A DNA stretch of 64,000 nucleotides, taken from contig NZ_CP012996.1 in NCBI RefSeq assembly GCF_001412655.1, positions 5,022,001-5,086,000 of the forward strand, read 5' to 3'. The stretch comes from Pedobacter sp. PACM 27299 (GTDB taxonomy: Bacteria > Bacteroidota > Bacteroidia > Sphingobacteriales > Sphingobacteriaceae). Position numbers and translations under genes: made by a program. Of this stretch, positions 53,961 to 63,247 are shown in pieces. The notes below the pieces were generated by a model. That model ran no database searches, was not told where the DNA came from, and saw only the letters and a program-made list of their open reading frames with translations. How positions within the stretch are numbered: position 1 is the stretch's first letter; every line of letters begins with the position of its first letter.

Positions 53961-53990
53961 TTGCATACTTAGATTTAATTGCTACTTTTG
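53961..53990 (+). promoter_or_regulatory. Promoter of tRNA-Cys
   Basis: TTG (53961-53963), 19 bases, then TACTTTTG (53983-53990). This is a full match to the Bacteroidota sigma consensus TTG-N19-TAnnTTTG, the best in the window. The -7 box ends 19 bases before the tRNA. Confidence 0.8.
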
Positions 53991-54009
53991 CATTCTAAAT
54001 TTTTAGAAA

Positions 54010-54080
54010 GGTCGAGTGGCCGAGTGGCTAGGCAGAGGTCTGCAAAACCTCCTACAGCGGTTCGAATCCGCTCTCGACCT
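54010..54080 (+). tRNA. tRNA-Cys (anticodon GCA)
   Basis: 71 bases fold as a cloverleaf: acceptor GGTCGAG/CTCGACC, anticodon stem GAGGT/ACCTC with loop CTGCAAA (anticodon GCA), T loop TTCGAAT, and discriminator T, the identity base of tRNA-Cys. CCA not encoded. Confidence 0.96.
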
Positions 54081-54117
54081 CAGATTTACAATAAATAAAA
54101 AAATAAAGGGTTACACC

Positions 54118-54294
54118 ATGGCAGTTACTAGATTAAAAAGAAAAGACAGAAGAAATAAGACTTTCGCTAAATTAGATGTGAAAAACTTAAAATTAGCGAC
54201 TAACATTGAATTAGGTAGCCGTTCTAAACAGTCTACTACAGATCAATTGGCTAAAAACAATGCTGTTCTAGACAAACTTACTGCAAGAGCATAA
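54118..54294 (+). CDS. Small basic conserved-looking protein (58 residues)
   Basis: ATG at 54118 gives MAVTRLKRKDRRNKTFAKLD and so on, 58 residues, very basic at the N-terminus with LKLATNIELGSRSKQSTTDQ later. I recall closely similar short proteins across Bacteroidota, mostly unnamed; the charge suggests RNA or ribosome association, which is inference. It begins 37 bp after tRNA-Cys with no promoter between, so it is probably cotranscribed with the tRNA and freed by tRNA processing. A terminator follows. Confidence 0.8.
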   Translation: MAVTRLKRKDRRNKTFAKLDVKNLKLATNIELGSRSKQSTTDQLAKNNAVLDKLTARA

Positions 54295-54315
54295 GTTTCT
54301 GTTTCAAGAAATAAG

Positions 54316-54349
54316 AAAGACTTTAGGAAATTCCTAAGGTCTTTTTTTT
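54316..54349 (+). terminator. Intrinsic terminator
   Basis: A 14-bp stem with one G-T pair (54316-54329 with 54331-54344) runs into eight Ts, the most canonical rho-independent terminator in the window. Confidence 0.88.
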
Positions 54350-54653
54350 GTTTATACCGTATTATACTTCTTATTGTAATACATTTCATAGTACTCTCCC
54401 CTGCGCTTCTTAAAATCAGCAATCTATTCTAAGGCTGAAAAATTTGCCCGCAAGAGGGCAAACCTTCCCCTGCCTTCTCACAGACTCGCTGATTTTCTTT
54501 CGCTGGCCTAGGGCAATGCTTCAGCTATATTTACTTAAATCATAGGTATAAAAAAAACAGCAATGAAATCAATCATTACTGCTTCTATTTTTTTTATCTG
54601 TAAGATAGGAACTAAGTTAACCTACAATTCCCATTTAAGGCCTGAATATCCGT
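54350..54653. other. Intergenic region before pyrD 3' end
   Basis: 304 bp with no gene. A 7-bp hairpin TTTGCCC/GGGCAAA lies at 54443-54462, without a T tract. Nothing else is recognisable. Confidence 0.5.
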
Positions 54654-55682
54654 TTAAACGAGTTCCTTGCAAATCTTTTTCACGATACCAGGGCCCTCAT
54701 AAATAAAGCCGGTATAAAGCTGCACAAGTGATGCACCAGCCTCCAATTTATCTTTAGCATCCTGAGCGGAGTGAATTCCCCCTACGCCTATAATAGGGAA
54801 TGCTTTATTTGATTTCGTAGAGATGTATCTAATCACCTCTGTAGAACGTGTAGTCAAAGGCTTTCCACTCAATCCACCAGCTTCTCCAGTTAATTCAACT
54901 GGACTGTTCAAGCCGCTTTTATCAATAGTGGTATTAGTAGCGATGACACCGGCAATGCCAGTCTCTAAAACGATCTCTACAATATCATCCAATTGCTCAT
55001 TGGTCAGGTCTGGAGCAATTTTCAATAAGATTGGTCTGCTGGTTTGATGCGTTAGATTTCTTTGCTGTAAAGTATTTAATAGGTTCATCAATGGCGCTTT
55101 CTCCTGCAACTCTCTTAACCCTGGAGTATTTGGAGAACTTACATTCACCACGAAATAGTCGACTACGTCAAATAAACGGTCGAAACATTTGATGTAATCG
55201 CTTACGGCATCTTCATTGGGGGTATTTTTATTTTTGCCGATGTTCCCGCCGATCACAATGCTCTTATCTTTTAGCTTTAATAACCTCAATCGCTCCGCAA
55301 GGGTATCTACCCCTTTGTTATTGAAGCCCATGCGGTTGATGATTGCTGAATCTTCCTGCAAACGAAACATACGTGGTGCGTCATTTCCTGGCTGCGGTAA
55401 AGGTGTTACCGTTCCTACTTCGATGAAACCGAAGCCCAGGTTACTCAGGGCCTCAATATATTCTCCGTTTTTATCAAAGCCTGCTGCTAATCCAACTGGA
55501 TTTCTAAACTTGATACCGAATACTTCGCGTTCCAGTCCTTTGATATTGACATCAAAGCTGCTGCGTAAAATTGTTTTTCCCATTGGGAAATGATCATTGA
55601 ACCATTTTAATTGTTTCACCACAAAATGGTGTACTTTTTCAGGATCAAACTGGAAGAATAAAGGCTTTATTAGACGGTACAT
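54654..55682 (-). CDS. pyrD: Quinone-dependent dihydroorotate dehydrogenase (class 2)
   Basis: A 342-residue TIM-barrel flavoprotein. The N-terminal amphipathic helix ([20 protein letters not shown]) anchors class 2 enzymes to the membrane. FMN and substrate motifs: [20 protein letters not shown] (about 60-79), NRMGFNNKG (116-124), [14 protein letters not shown] (180-193, with the catalytic Ser characteristic of class 2) and [20 protein letters not shown] near the C-terminus. Oxidises dihydroorotate to orotate in pyrimidine synthesis, passing electrons to menaquinone. Monocistronic. Confidence 0.96.
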   Translation of the reverse strand: MYRLIKPLFFQFDPEKVHHFVVKQLKWFNDHFPMGKTILRSSFDVNIKGLEREVFGIKFRNPVGLAAGFDKNGEYIEALSNLGFGFIEVGTVTPLPQPGNDAPRMFRLQEDSAIINRMGFNNKGVDTLAERLRLLKLKDKSIVIGGNIGKNKNTPNEDAVSDYIKCFDRLFDVVDYFVVNVSSPNTPGLRELQEKAPLMNLLNTLQQRNLTHQTSRPILLKIAPDLTNEQLDDIVEIVLETGIAGVIATNTTIDKSGLNSPVELTGEAGGLSGKPLTTRSTEVIRYISTKSNKAFPIIGVGGIHSAQDAKDKLEAGASLVQLYTGFIYEGPGIVKKICKELV

Positions 55683-55959
55683 GTAACGAATATAGAAACG
55701 TTTTGATTAATACAAAGGATTTGAGATGATGGTACCCTGAGGTACAATATCTTCCCTCCCAAAAACGCAAAAATACGCAGTAATGTTAACAATGCAGTAA
55801 CAATAGCTATAAAATTCGTTGTCTTCAAAACCATCAATTTTCTACCAGTACTTCGAAAAATGCGTAAATCCCCTCAGAACACGCATTTAGCCCTCCTATC
55901 TCCTAAAAATAAATTACAAATCCGTCAAATTTAATGCAAGTGTAGAGCAAACAAAATCG

Positions 55960-55967
55960 TATTTTTG
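55960..55967 (+). promoter_or_regulatory. -7 element of the ABC-F promoter
   Basis: TATTTTTG matches TAnnTTTG and ends 7 bases before the ATG at 55975; the transcript would be nearly leaderless. Confidence 0.5.
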
Positions 55968-55974
55968 CAGGCAA

Positions 55975-57891
55975 ATGATTTCAATAAACGACTTAACATT
56001 CCTGATAGGCTCCAGAGCTTTATACGACGAGGCAAACTGGCACATTAAACCAGGAGAAAGAATTGGATTAATCGGAGCCAATGGAACCGGTAAATCTACC
56101 CTTCTAAAAATAATAGTGGGCGAATATGGCCCCTCTTCAGGCAGCATTTCCATGTCGAAAGACCTGAAAATAGGCTACCTGAACCAGGATTTACTTTCTT
56201 ACGATTCACACCATAGTATTTTACACGTAGCAATGGAGGCCTTTGAGCGCCAAAATCAGCTGCATGATGAAATTGAAGAACTCTTAAAAAAGATAGAAAC
56301 AGATTATTCGGAAGAAGTATTGAACAAACTGAGCGATAAGCAGCAGGAGTTTGAAGCTTTAGATGGATACAGCATAGAATATAGAGCAAATGAAATCCTT
56401 GCAGGTCTTGGTTTCAGCACTGAAGATCAGCACAGACCATTAAACACCTTCTCCGGAGGATGGAGAATGAGGGTGATGCTGGCAAAGATTCTTTTGCAGA
56501 CTCCAGACATTCTATTGCTGGATGAGCCTACCAACCACATGGATTTACCTTCCATCAAATGGCTGGAAACTTACTTATTGAGCTTTGAAGGTGCCATTGT
56601 GATCGTTTCTCACGATAGGTATTTCTTAGATAAAGTAGTGAACCGTATCGTAGAATCCCGCAAAGGAAAACTGACTCCTTACGCTGGTAATTACACCTTC
56701 TATCTGGAAGAAAAATCCCTGCGTGGAGAGATCCAAAAGGGAGAATTTAAAAACCAACAGGCAAAAATCAAACAGGAAGAGCGTTTGATCGAGCGTTTCC
56801 GTGCAAAAGCTTCTAAAGCGAAAATGGCACAATCAAGGATGAAAGCCTTGGATAAAATGGAACGTGTAGAGGATGTTGATGACGATAACCCAACAGTAAA
56901 CTTCCAGTTTAAGTTCTCTAAACCTTCTGGACGACACGTGATTCGCGTAGAAGAAGCTTACAAAAGCTATCCAAACATCGATATCTTAAATAATGCAGAT
57001 GGTTTGATTGAAAAAGGTGATAAAATCGCTTTAATCGGTGCCAACGGTAAAGGTAAATCGACACTACTACGTATCATCGCAGGTGCAGAAGGATTTGATG
57101 GTAAATGTGAAGTTGGTCATAATGTAACCACTACTTTCTTTGCACAGCATCAGCTGGAATCTTTACACCTGGACAACACGATTCTTGAAGAATTGCAGGC
57201 TTTCGCGCCTAAACATACTGATACAGAATTACGTGGAATTTTAGGCTGTTTCCTTTTCACTGGTGATGATGTTTTCAAGAAAATCCGTGTACTATCCGGG
57301 GGAGAGAAATCAAGGGTGGCATTGGCTAAATCTTTAACCACCGACTCTAACTTCCTGATTCTGGATGAGCCTACGAATCACCTGGACATTCAATCAGTGA
57401 ATATCCTGATTCAAGCTTTAACACAATATGAAGGTACTTTTATTGCCGTATCTCACGATAGGTACTTCTTAGATAATGTAGCCAACAAAATTTGGTTTAT
57501 CGAAGATCAGGACATTAAAGAATATCCAGGTACCTACGCAGAATACGAAGAATGGAATTCAAAAAGAATCCCTTCTCCAGCAACCAGCATTCCGGTTAGA
57601 CCTGATAAAGAGGTGAAACCTAAAGCGGCTGCAGTAGAGAAATCTGCTCCAAATACACAGCAGCAACTTAAAAAGCTGAATGAGCAATTGAAAAAGATTG
57701 AAACAGAAATCGCTGAATTTGAGAAAAGTGTGAAAGCTATTGAAGCACAAATCGCTGATGAAGCTGTATATTCGAATATAGGAAAGCTAGCTGAAGCCAA
57801 TAAAACTTATACTGAAGCCAAACATCAGCTAGACAATGCCCAGAATAAATGGGAAGAACTGGCTTCCGATATTATGGAATTAGAAGGATAA
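55975..57891 (+). CDS. ABC-F family ATPase (ribosome-acting)
   Basis: A 638-residue soluble protein with two ABC cassettes. First: Walker A GANGTGKST (34-42), signature FSGGWRMRVMLAKIL, Walker B ILLLDEPTNHMD (about 178-189). An extended linker follows (about 245-310). Second: GANGKGKST, LSGGEKSRVALAKSL and FLILDEPTNHLD. The C-terminal part (about 560-638) is a charged coiled coil as in Uup. ABC-F proteins bind the ribosomal E site and rescue or regulate translation; some give antibiotic protection, which is not indicated here. The stop overlaps the next start (TAATG), so the next gene is translationally coupled. Confidence 0.94.
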   Translation: MISINDLTFLIGSRALYDEANWHIKPGERIGLIGANGTGKSTLLKIIVGEYGPSSGSISMSKDLKIGYLNQDLLSYDSHHSILHVAMEAFERQNQLHDEIEELLKKIETDYSEEVLNKLSDKQQEFEALDGYSIEYRANEILAGLGFSTEDQHRPLNTFSGGWRMRVMLAKILLQTPDILLLDEPTNHMDLPSIKWLETYLLSFEGAIVIVSHDRYFLDKVVNRIVESRKGKLTPYAGNYTFYLEEKSLRGEIQKGEFKNQQAKIKQEERLIERFRAKASKAKMAQSRMKALDKMERVEDVDDDNPTVNFQFKFSKPSGRHVIRVEEAYKSYPNIDILNNADGLIEKGDKIALIGANGKGKSTLLRIIAGAEGFDGKCEVGHNVTTTFFAQHQLESLHLDNTILEELQAFAPKHTDTELRGILGCFLFTGDDVFKKIRVLSGGEKSRVALAKSLTTDSNFLILDEPTNHLDIQSVNILIQALTQYEGTFIAVSHDRYFLDNVANKIWFIEDQDIKEYPGTYAEYEEWNSKRIPSPATSIPVRPDKEVKPKAAAVEKSAPNTQQQLKKLNEQLKKIETEIAEFEKSVKAIEAQIADEAVYSNIGKLAEANKTYTEAKHQLDNAQNKWEELASDIMELEG

Positions 57892-59159
57892 TGATAAAAC
57901 TAAGCGGATTGTTTTTCGTGCTGTTATTTAGTATGCAAATTGCTCTGGCTCAAAACCAGCAATTTGTATACGATAACAAAGTATATTTACCGGAAATCCG
58001 GACGATACAATGTTATAATACACAAAAAGAACAGTCGCTTCCTGTGATTGCTTTAAATTCTAATGAGCTTTTATACTTCTCTTTCGACAACCTAAACGGT
58101 GGCAGTAAAATCTACTCTTATACCGTTGAACATTGTACTTCCGATTGGAAACCTTCCCGGCTTTCTCCGCTAGATTACCTGGACGGTATGTCGGAAGACC
58201 GCATTACGGAGTATAAATATTCTTTTGGAACGCTGCAGCAATACACCAATTACGCCCTCACGCTACCTAATTACCAGATAAAACCAAAGATTTCGGGCAA
58301 TTACTTATTAAAAGTTTATGAAGATGGCAATCCTCAGAAACCTGTAGTCTCTCAACGGTTTTATGTGGTGGATAATCAGGTCGCTGTTGGCATAAATATT
58401 ACCGCTAGTCCGCAGGTAGATTTACGCAGAACACACCAGAAGGTAGATTTCACCATTTCCCACAAAACCCCTATTCAAAATCCATCCTTAGATTTAAAAG
58501 CAGTAGTGATGCAAAATGGTATTCCACAAACTGCTTCCTGGAATAAGACACCCACATTCGTCAGACCAGCATCCCTGGTATATAACGATGTAAACTACAA
58601 TGATTTTCCCGGAGGAAATGAGTTTAGAAAATTTGACATGCGGAGTTTCCGTTATAAAGCGGAAAATGTGAAGGAAATCATTAGAGATACCACCAACAAA
58701 GTGATGCTCTTTACCGATCAAAACGGAAATGTAGCGAAGTTCACCAATCAATTTGATGAAAATGGCAGCTTTTTCATCAGAAACCAGGATGGCCGTGATG
58801 CCAATATCGAAAGTGATTATGCCCGTGTTTATTTCACCTTAAACTCCCCAGTTCCTAGTACGCCTGGTGATGCTTATGTAGTTGGCCGATTTAACAATTA
58901 CGTCTTAAATGAAGCCAGTAAGCTCGTTTACGATGCTTCCGCTAAGCGTTTCCATACCAGTATTCTTCTGAAACAAGGACTTTATGACTATAAATACGTT
59001 TGGCTGGATAAACAAACAGGCAAAGCTGATCTGACCATTTTTGAAGGCGCTTTCTTTGAAACCGAAAATACTTATCAGGTGTATGTATATTACCGTAAGC
59101 CAGGATCCCGCTGGGAAGAACTGATTGGCTTTGTCAATGTAAACACGACTAAACGATAG
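57891..59159 (+). CDS. Exported DUF5103 protein
   Basis: Start taken at ATG 57891 (MIKLSGLFFVLLFSMQIALA), 422 residues, signal peptide cleaved before QNQQ. The body matches DUF5103, a Bacteroidota family of unknown function: VYLPEIRTIQCYNTQKEQSL, LLYFSFDNLNGGSKIYSYTV, DWKPSRLSPLDYLDG and a late GDAYVVGRFNNY with LKQGLYDYKYVW, which looks like an Ig-like or CBM-like fold. Overlaps the ABC-F stop by one base and overlaps the convergent amylase gene by 11 bp at its 3' end. Confidence 0.88.
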   Translation: MIKLSGLFFVLLFSMQIALAQNQQFVYDNKVYLPEIRTIQCYNTQKEQSLPVIALNSNELLYFSFDNLNGGSKIYSYTVEHCTSDWKPSRLSPLDYLDGMSEDRITEYKYSFGTLQQYTNYALTLPNYQIKPKISGNYLLKVYEDGNPQKPVVSQRFYVVDNQVAVGINITASPQVDLRRTHQKVDFTISHKTPIQNPSLDLKAVVMQNGIPQTASWNKTPTFVRPASLVYNDVNYNDFPGGNEFRKFDMRSFRYKAENVKEIIRDTTNKVMLFTDQNGNVAKFTNQFDENGSFFIRNQDGRDANIESDYARVYFTLNSPVPSTPGDAYVVGRFNNYVLNEASKLVYDASAKRFHTSILLKQGLYDYKYVWLDKQTGKADLTIFEGAFFETENTYQVYVYYRKPGSRWEELIGFVNVNTTKR

Positions 59160-60633
59160 TCCATACCGACACGCTTTCCGCATTACAGAAAAACTCTGCC
59201 CAGCCGTTCTCATCAACAATGATGGATTCGTTTCTATTGCCTAGGACATCAATCATTGTCTTTCCGCTATGTTCTGGACCCATTTCCATTTCTTTGAATC
59301 CTTCTGCACCATTGCTCATGATGACTGCAATACCTGAATTTTGCTTTTCAGGAACACCGGCCCTGGTCCAGCCAATACAATTTGGAAAATCCAGATAATC
59401 ACGCTGTAAACCATAAGAAACGTCTTTTCTGACCTTCAGCATTTCTGGCAACTCCGCTAAAGGAACCAGATTTACCTCTACCAAATCTTCTTCTTTGTCC
59501 TCGTCCTTATATTTTGCACCGTATAAATCGGCATAGAAAACACAAGGAATCCCCCCTTCCCGTAATAAAATCAGGGCATAGGCCAAAGGGCGAAACCAAA
59601 AATCTATATAGGATTCCAAAGCTTGCAGCGGTTGAGAATCATGGTTATCTACGAAAGTAACGGCATACAAAGGCTGCGACTCTACTAAAGTCCCTGCAAA
59701 TATTTTAGACAGATCATATTGTTCTTTTTCTTCTCCAGCCAGGAAAAGCTGATGATGAAGCAAAGAATCAAATAACTGCATACGCCCTTTTGTGATTTCC
59801 AGATATTGCTCCAGTTCCGCTACATTATCGATATTCCAATTTTCTGCGACAATAAAAAAGGAAGTCTCAAAAGTTTCATTCATGTGGTCCAGCCATTCTA
59901 TCAGGAAATCTGTAGCGATATGTTTTACTGCATCTAAACGAAAGCCTTTCATACCACAGCTGTTTACGTACCATTCGCCCCATCGTTTCAGCTCTTCCCG
60001 TACCTCGGGATTTCGGAACTCGATATCATTGTACATCAGGTAATCGTAATTGCCTAGTTCTTTAGAAGGGACATCTTCCCAACCTTCACCATAAATGTTC
60101 TGGATGGAATAAATTCCCGTTTCTTTTAAATCTTCTGCCCAATCTATACCGCTAAAGCAATCTTTATCCCATATAAACTGGGAATACTGGCCATTTCTAC
60201 CTTTAAAAGTAAACTTTGTCCAGGCTTCAATCTCAAAAGGTTCAGAGGTAAATTCTTCTCTATCTTCTGGATTTACAGTCCTGACCATCATTTTTTCCAG
60301 CTCATCCCCGCCTGCTTTATGGTTAAAAACGACATCTGCGATTACATTTACTCCATTTTTTTGGAGTAATTGAATCGCATTTTGATAATCCTCCTTTGTA
60401 CCATATTTCGTAGCTACCGTATTCTTTTGATCGAATTCGCCAAGATCGTAAAGGTCGTAAGGATCATATCCCACTGAGGACGCGCCTGAATTGGCTTTAT
60501 AAGCCGGTGGAAACCAGACGCCAGTAATCCCCATTTGCGCGAGTTTTTCGGCTTCTTTTCCTGCTTTAATCCATAACTTATCGGCTTCATTATAATACCA
60601 GTGGAAGTACTGCAAAAGGGTTTGATTGTCCAT
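59149..60633 (-). CDS. Cytoplasmic alpha-amylase, GH13 subfamily 5-like
   Basis: A 494-residue protein without a signal peptide. The four GH13 regions are visible: DVVFNH (100-105), GFRLDAVKH with nucleophile Asp234, FIVAENWN with acid/base Glu264, and FVDNHD with Asp332. The opening TLLQYFHWYYNEADKLW and the long domain B are those of bacterial liquefying-type amylases (GH13_5). It would break internal alpha-1,4 bonds of glycogen or imported maltodextrins in the cytoplasm. Convergent with DUF5103, overlapping its 3' end by 11 bp. Confidence 0.93.
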   Translation of the reverse strand: MDNQTLLQYFHWYYNEADKLWIKAGKEAEKLAQMGITGVWFPPAYKANSGASSVGYDPYDLYDLGEFDQKNTVATKYGTKEDYQNAIQLLQKNGVNVIADVVFNHKAGGDELEKMMVRTVNPEDREEFTSEPFEIEAWTKFTFKGRNGQYSQFIWDKDCFSGIDWAEDLKETGIYSIQNIYGEGWEDVPSKELGNYDYLMYNDIEFRNPEVREELKRWGEWYVNSCGMKGFRLDAVKHIATDFLIEWLDHMNETFETSFFIVAENWNIDNVAELEQYLEITKGRMQLFDSLLHHQLFLAGEEKEQYDLSKIFAGTLVESQPLYAVTFVDNHDSQPLQALESYIDFWFRPLAYALILLREGGIPCVFYADLYGAKYKDEDKEEDLVEVNLVPLAELPEMLKVRKDVSYGLQRDYLDFPNCIGWTRAGVPEKQNSGIAVIMSNGAEGFKEMEMGPEHSGKTMIDVLGNRNESIIVDENGWAEFFCNAESVSVWTIV

Positions 60634-60716
60634 ATTTTAAGATAACATCAACGGTGTACATTTGTTTAAAAAAACAGGCTGATCCTGAAATTACTCCATC
60701 TATGTTCATTTTTACT

Positions 60717-60724
60717 TACTTTTG
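60717..60724 (+). promoter_or_regulatory. -7 element of the thioesterase promoter
   Basis: TACTTTTG matches TAnnTTTG exactly and ends 8 bases before the ATG at 60733, another nearly leaderless arrangement. Confidence 0.5.
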
Positions 60725-60732
60725 CAGAGATT

Positions 60733-61254
60733 ATGAGTACAAAGATAAAAAGCCCGAAAGAGTCATTTACCATTATGAATGAGTTGGTACTGCCGAATGA
60801 TACCAATACATTGAACAATTTAATGGGAGGCCGATTGCTCCACTGGATGGACATCGCCGCTGCTATTTCTGCGCAAAAACACTGCAATAGGATCGTGGTT
60901 ACTGCCTCAGTAGACAATGTATCTTTTAAACAACCCATCAAACTGGGCGATGTAATTACCATTGAAGCAAAAGTAACACGCGCGTTCAATACCTCAGTAG
61001 AGGTTAGATTGGATGTCTGGGCAGAAAATATTCCTTCCGGAGCACGTGTCAAATCAAATGAAGCATATTATACGTTTGTAGCCATCGATCAAAGTGGCAG
61101 AACCATTCCTGTTCCTGAAATATTGCCAGAAACTGAAGATGAAATTGAATTATTTGCCGGTGCATTAAGAAGAAGACAGCTTCGTTTAATCCTGAGCGGT
61201 AAAATGAAAGCAAACGACGCTAAAGAGCTAAGAGCTTTATTTTTCGAAGAATAA
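60733..61254 (+). CDS. Hotdog-fold acyl-CoA thioesterase
   Basis: A 173-residue hotdog protein of the YciA/BACH-like group: NELVLPNDTNTLNNLMGGRL (17-36) with the catalytic Asn/Asp region, LLHWMDIAAAISAQKHC for the hot-dog helix, VTASVDNVSFKQPIKLGDVI and VEVRLDVWAENI. A polar C-terminal tail follows. It hydrolyses acyl-CoA to free acid and CoA; chain-length preference is unknown. It begins a plus-strand pair with the antiporter gene 41 bp downstream. Confidence 0.9.
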   Translation: MSTKIKSPKESFTIMNELVLPNDTNTLNNLMGGRLLHWMDIAAAISAQKHCNRIVVTASVDNVSFKQPIKLGDVITIEAKVTRAFNTSVEVRLDVWAENIPSGARVKSNEAYYTFVAIDQSGRTIPVPEILPETEDEIELFAGALRRRQLRLILSGKMKANDAKELRALFFEE

Positions 61255-61295
61255 AATAAGATATCAATAAATTAGATAGGAACCAAAAGGAAAAT

Positions 61296-62492
61296 ATGAC
61301 GACATACACCACATTAATCATTTTAAGCGGACTTGTCATATTTTCCTATCTATTTGATCTTGTTGCCAGTAAGACCAAACTTCCCTCCGTTTTACTGCTG
61401 TTATTATTGGGCATTGGTTTACGTGTCCTGGTAGATAAGCTCCATTTACACACCTTCGATTTCCTGACGATCCTGCCTACTTTAGGTACAGTCGGTTTGA
61501 TTTTAATCGTTTTTGAAGGTTCCCTCGAACTTAAATATGAAAAGGAAAAAAATAAGCTGATCAAAGGGGCATTTTTTTCCGCTTTTTTCGTGTTGCTGGC
61601 CACCGTATCCGTGATCACCTTTATCATTTACCAGATCACCGGAAAAGAATTATACGTTTGTTTCACAAATGCCATTCCTTTCAGTGTGATTAGTTCGGCC
61701 ATTGCCATTCCCTCGGCAGCTGCATTAAGTAAGAAAAGCAAGGAATTCATCATTTATGAATCTTCCTTTTCAGATATTTTAAGCATTATTCTTTTCAATT
61801 TTGCCATTACGAATCCACACATTTCGCTGTCTTCTTTTGCAGGATTGGGATTGAATACATTGTTGATTATTGTGTTATCAGCGATTTCCTGCATTACTCT
61901 GCTGTATTTAATGGGCAGAATTTCACACCACATTAAGTTTTTCCTGATCATTTCTATTCTGATTCTGGTGTATGCTATCGGACAGTCTTATCATTTATCT
62001 TCATTAGTCCTCATTCTCGCTTTCGGTTTGTTCTTAAACAATGCAGATACCATTAAACATGCCTATTTCAGGAGCGTTTTTATTTATAAGAACTTATCAA
62101 ATGACTTAACGCAGCTGTACCAGCTTTCTGCTGAAAGTGCCTTTATTATTCGTACGTTTTTCTTTGTGATTTTTGGCTTTACAATGAATATTTACGCCTT
62201 GGATGACGTGCCAGTAATTGCCAATGGATTGATTATTTTAGCGACCATTTTTTTCATTCGCTTCGCTTATCTGAAGATTTTCAGAAGAGAAAACAGTGGT
62301 TCAGAAAGCTTTATTGCACCTAGAGGGTTAATCAGTATCTTACTGTACTTTAACCTACCTCCAGCATTAAAAATACCAGAGGTAGGCACGGCTTTTCTGT
62401 TCCTTGTGGTACTTGGATCCAGCCTGATTATGAGTGTCGGATTGCTAGCCGCAAAGAAAGTCATCCATCCTGCAGAAGATAAGGTTCATTAA
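61296..62492 (+). CDS. Cation:proton antiporter (CPA1/NhaP-like)
   Basis: A 398-residue integral membrane protein with about 12 hydrophobic helices of the Na_H_Exchanger family. Landmarks: VASKTKLPSVLLLLLLGIGL (about 23-42), TVGLILIVFEGSLELK (about 65-80) and the polar segment YESSFSDILSIILFNF (about 153-168) that corresponds to the ion-binding helix (normally with a D-D or N-D pair; here SDI). There is no TrkA-C tail, so it is a short form. Exchanges Na+ or K+ for protons. Overlaps the convergent EVE gene by 4 bp. Confidence 0.86.
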   Translation: MTTYTTLIILSGLVIFSYLFDLVASKTKLPSVLLLLLLGIGLRVLVDKLHLHTFDFLTILPTLGTVGLILIVFEGSLELKYEKEKNKLIKGAFFSAFFVLLATVSVITFIIYQITGKELYVCFTNAIPFSVISSAIAIPSAAALSKKSKEFIIYESSFSDILSIILFNFAITNPHISLSSFAGLGLNTLLIIVLSAISCITLLYLMGRISHHIKFFLIISILILVYAIGQSYHLSSLVLILAFGLFLNNADTIKHAYFRSVFIYKNLSNDLTQLYQLSAESAFIIRTFFFVIFGFTMNIYALDDVPVIANGLIILATIFFIRFAYLKIFRRENSGSESFIAPRGLISILLYFNLPPALKIPEVGTAFLFLVVLGSSLIMSVGLLAAKKVIHPAEDKVH

Positions 62493-62905
62493 ACAGAACC
62501 CATTTCCAGGATCTTGTCAAACTCTTCCGCTTTCAATGGCATCACTGATAAACGTCCTTGTCTAACTAATGATATGTCTTGTAAGCTTTCTTCTGCTTTG
62601 ATTTGCTCTAAAGATACCGGTGTTTTTAATGCCTCCACTGGCGCTAGATCTACTACCACCCATTTAATATCATCCGTAGTAGGATCCTGATAAAATTCTT
62701 TTACCACTTTGGCAATTCCGACTACATTTTTACCTTCGTTACTGTGGTAAAACAGGACTAAATCGCCCTCTTTCATAGCTTTCAGGTTGTTGCGCGCCTG
62801 GTAATTTCTTACGCCATCCCAAAAGGTACGTCCGTCTTTATTAAACTGATCCCAACTGTATTTAAACGGTTCACTTTTTACTAGCCAAAATTGTGTATTT
62901 TTCAT
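62489..62905 (-). CDS. EVE-domain protein
   Basis: A 138-residue single-domain protein of the EVE (PUA-like) family: FWLVKSEPFKYSWDQFNKDG (about 6-25), TFWDGVRNYQARNNLKAMKE (about 27-46), GDLVLFYHSNEGKNVVGIAK (about 47-66) and the C-terminal SLVRQGRLSVMPLKAEEFDK. EVE domains read modified DNA bases, and free-standing ones are thought to bind modified nucleic acids. Overlaps the antiporter stop by 4 bp. Confidence 0.92.
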   Translation of the reverse strand: MKNTQFWLVKSEPFKYSWDQFNKDGRTFWDGVRNYQARNNLKAMKEGDLVLFYHSNEGKNVVGIAKVVKEFYQDPTTDDIKWVVVDLAPVEALKTPVSLEQIKAEESLQDISLVRQGRLSVMPLKAEEFDKILEMGSV

Positions 62906-62995
62906 ATTCTAAAGGGGTATTTCTCTCATTCATTGACAAAACCGTTGACAATTTACTATTAATTTATCTATAGATTTAGACATCAAATACTAGAA

Positions 62996-63247
62996 ATGAT
63001 GGATAAAAAGTCTACAAATATCTTCCTTAGAGAGTGGAACGGCATTGAATTTAAACTCTCAATTCCGACAAAAATAACAAACAGCAACAAACCTTTCATT
63101 TATTTTTATTTTCCCGATCCTTCCAAAGGAGATAAACTAGTTAGAATCAGAAAAGGTGGTGTGAAGGATTCACCGAATAAAGTGAAAAAGTTCATTAAAA
63201 AAATCTTTTGCTTGCATCTTTTAAATTCCTTTCTCTCATTTACATAA
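62996..63247 (+). pseudogene. Truncated tyrosine recombinase (phage-integrase-like) N-terminus
   Basis: An 83-residue frame. PFIYFYFPDPSKGDKLVRIR followed by KGGVKDSPNKVKKFIKK resembles the arm-binding/SAM-like start of Bacteroidota site-specific integrases (W-x-YFYxxNPxTGKxxRFR pattern). It then degenerates into CLHLLNSFLSFT and stops; the catalytic domain (R...HxxR...Y) is missing. It lies beside an IS3-family element and another truncated gene, as in a decayed mobile island. Assignment is moderate and rests on the N-terminal pattern. Confidence 0.5.

Noticed and set aside
54016..54117. In-frame extension of the 58-residue protein back through tRNA-Cys
   Set aside because: It would translate the tRNA. 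The ATG at 54118 is the natural start.
54443..54462. Hairpin TTTGCCC/GGGCAAA as a terminator for pyrD
   Set aside because: No T tract on either strand, and it lies about 190 bp beyond the pyrD stop.
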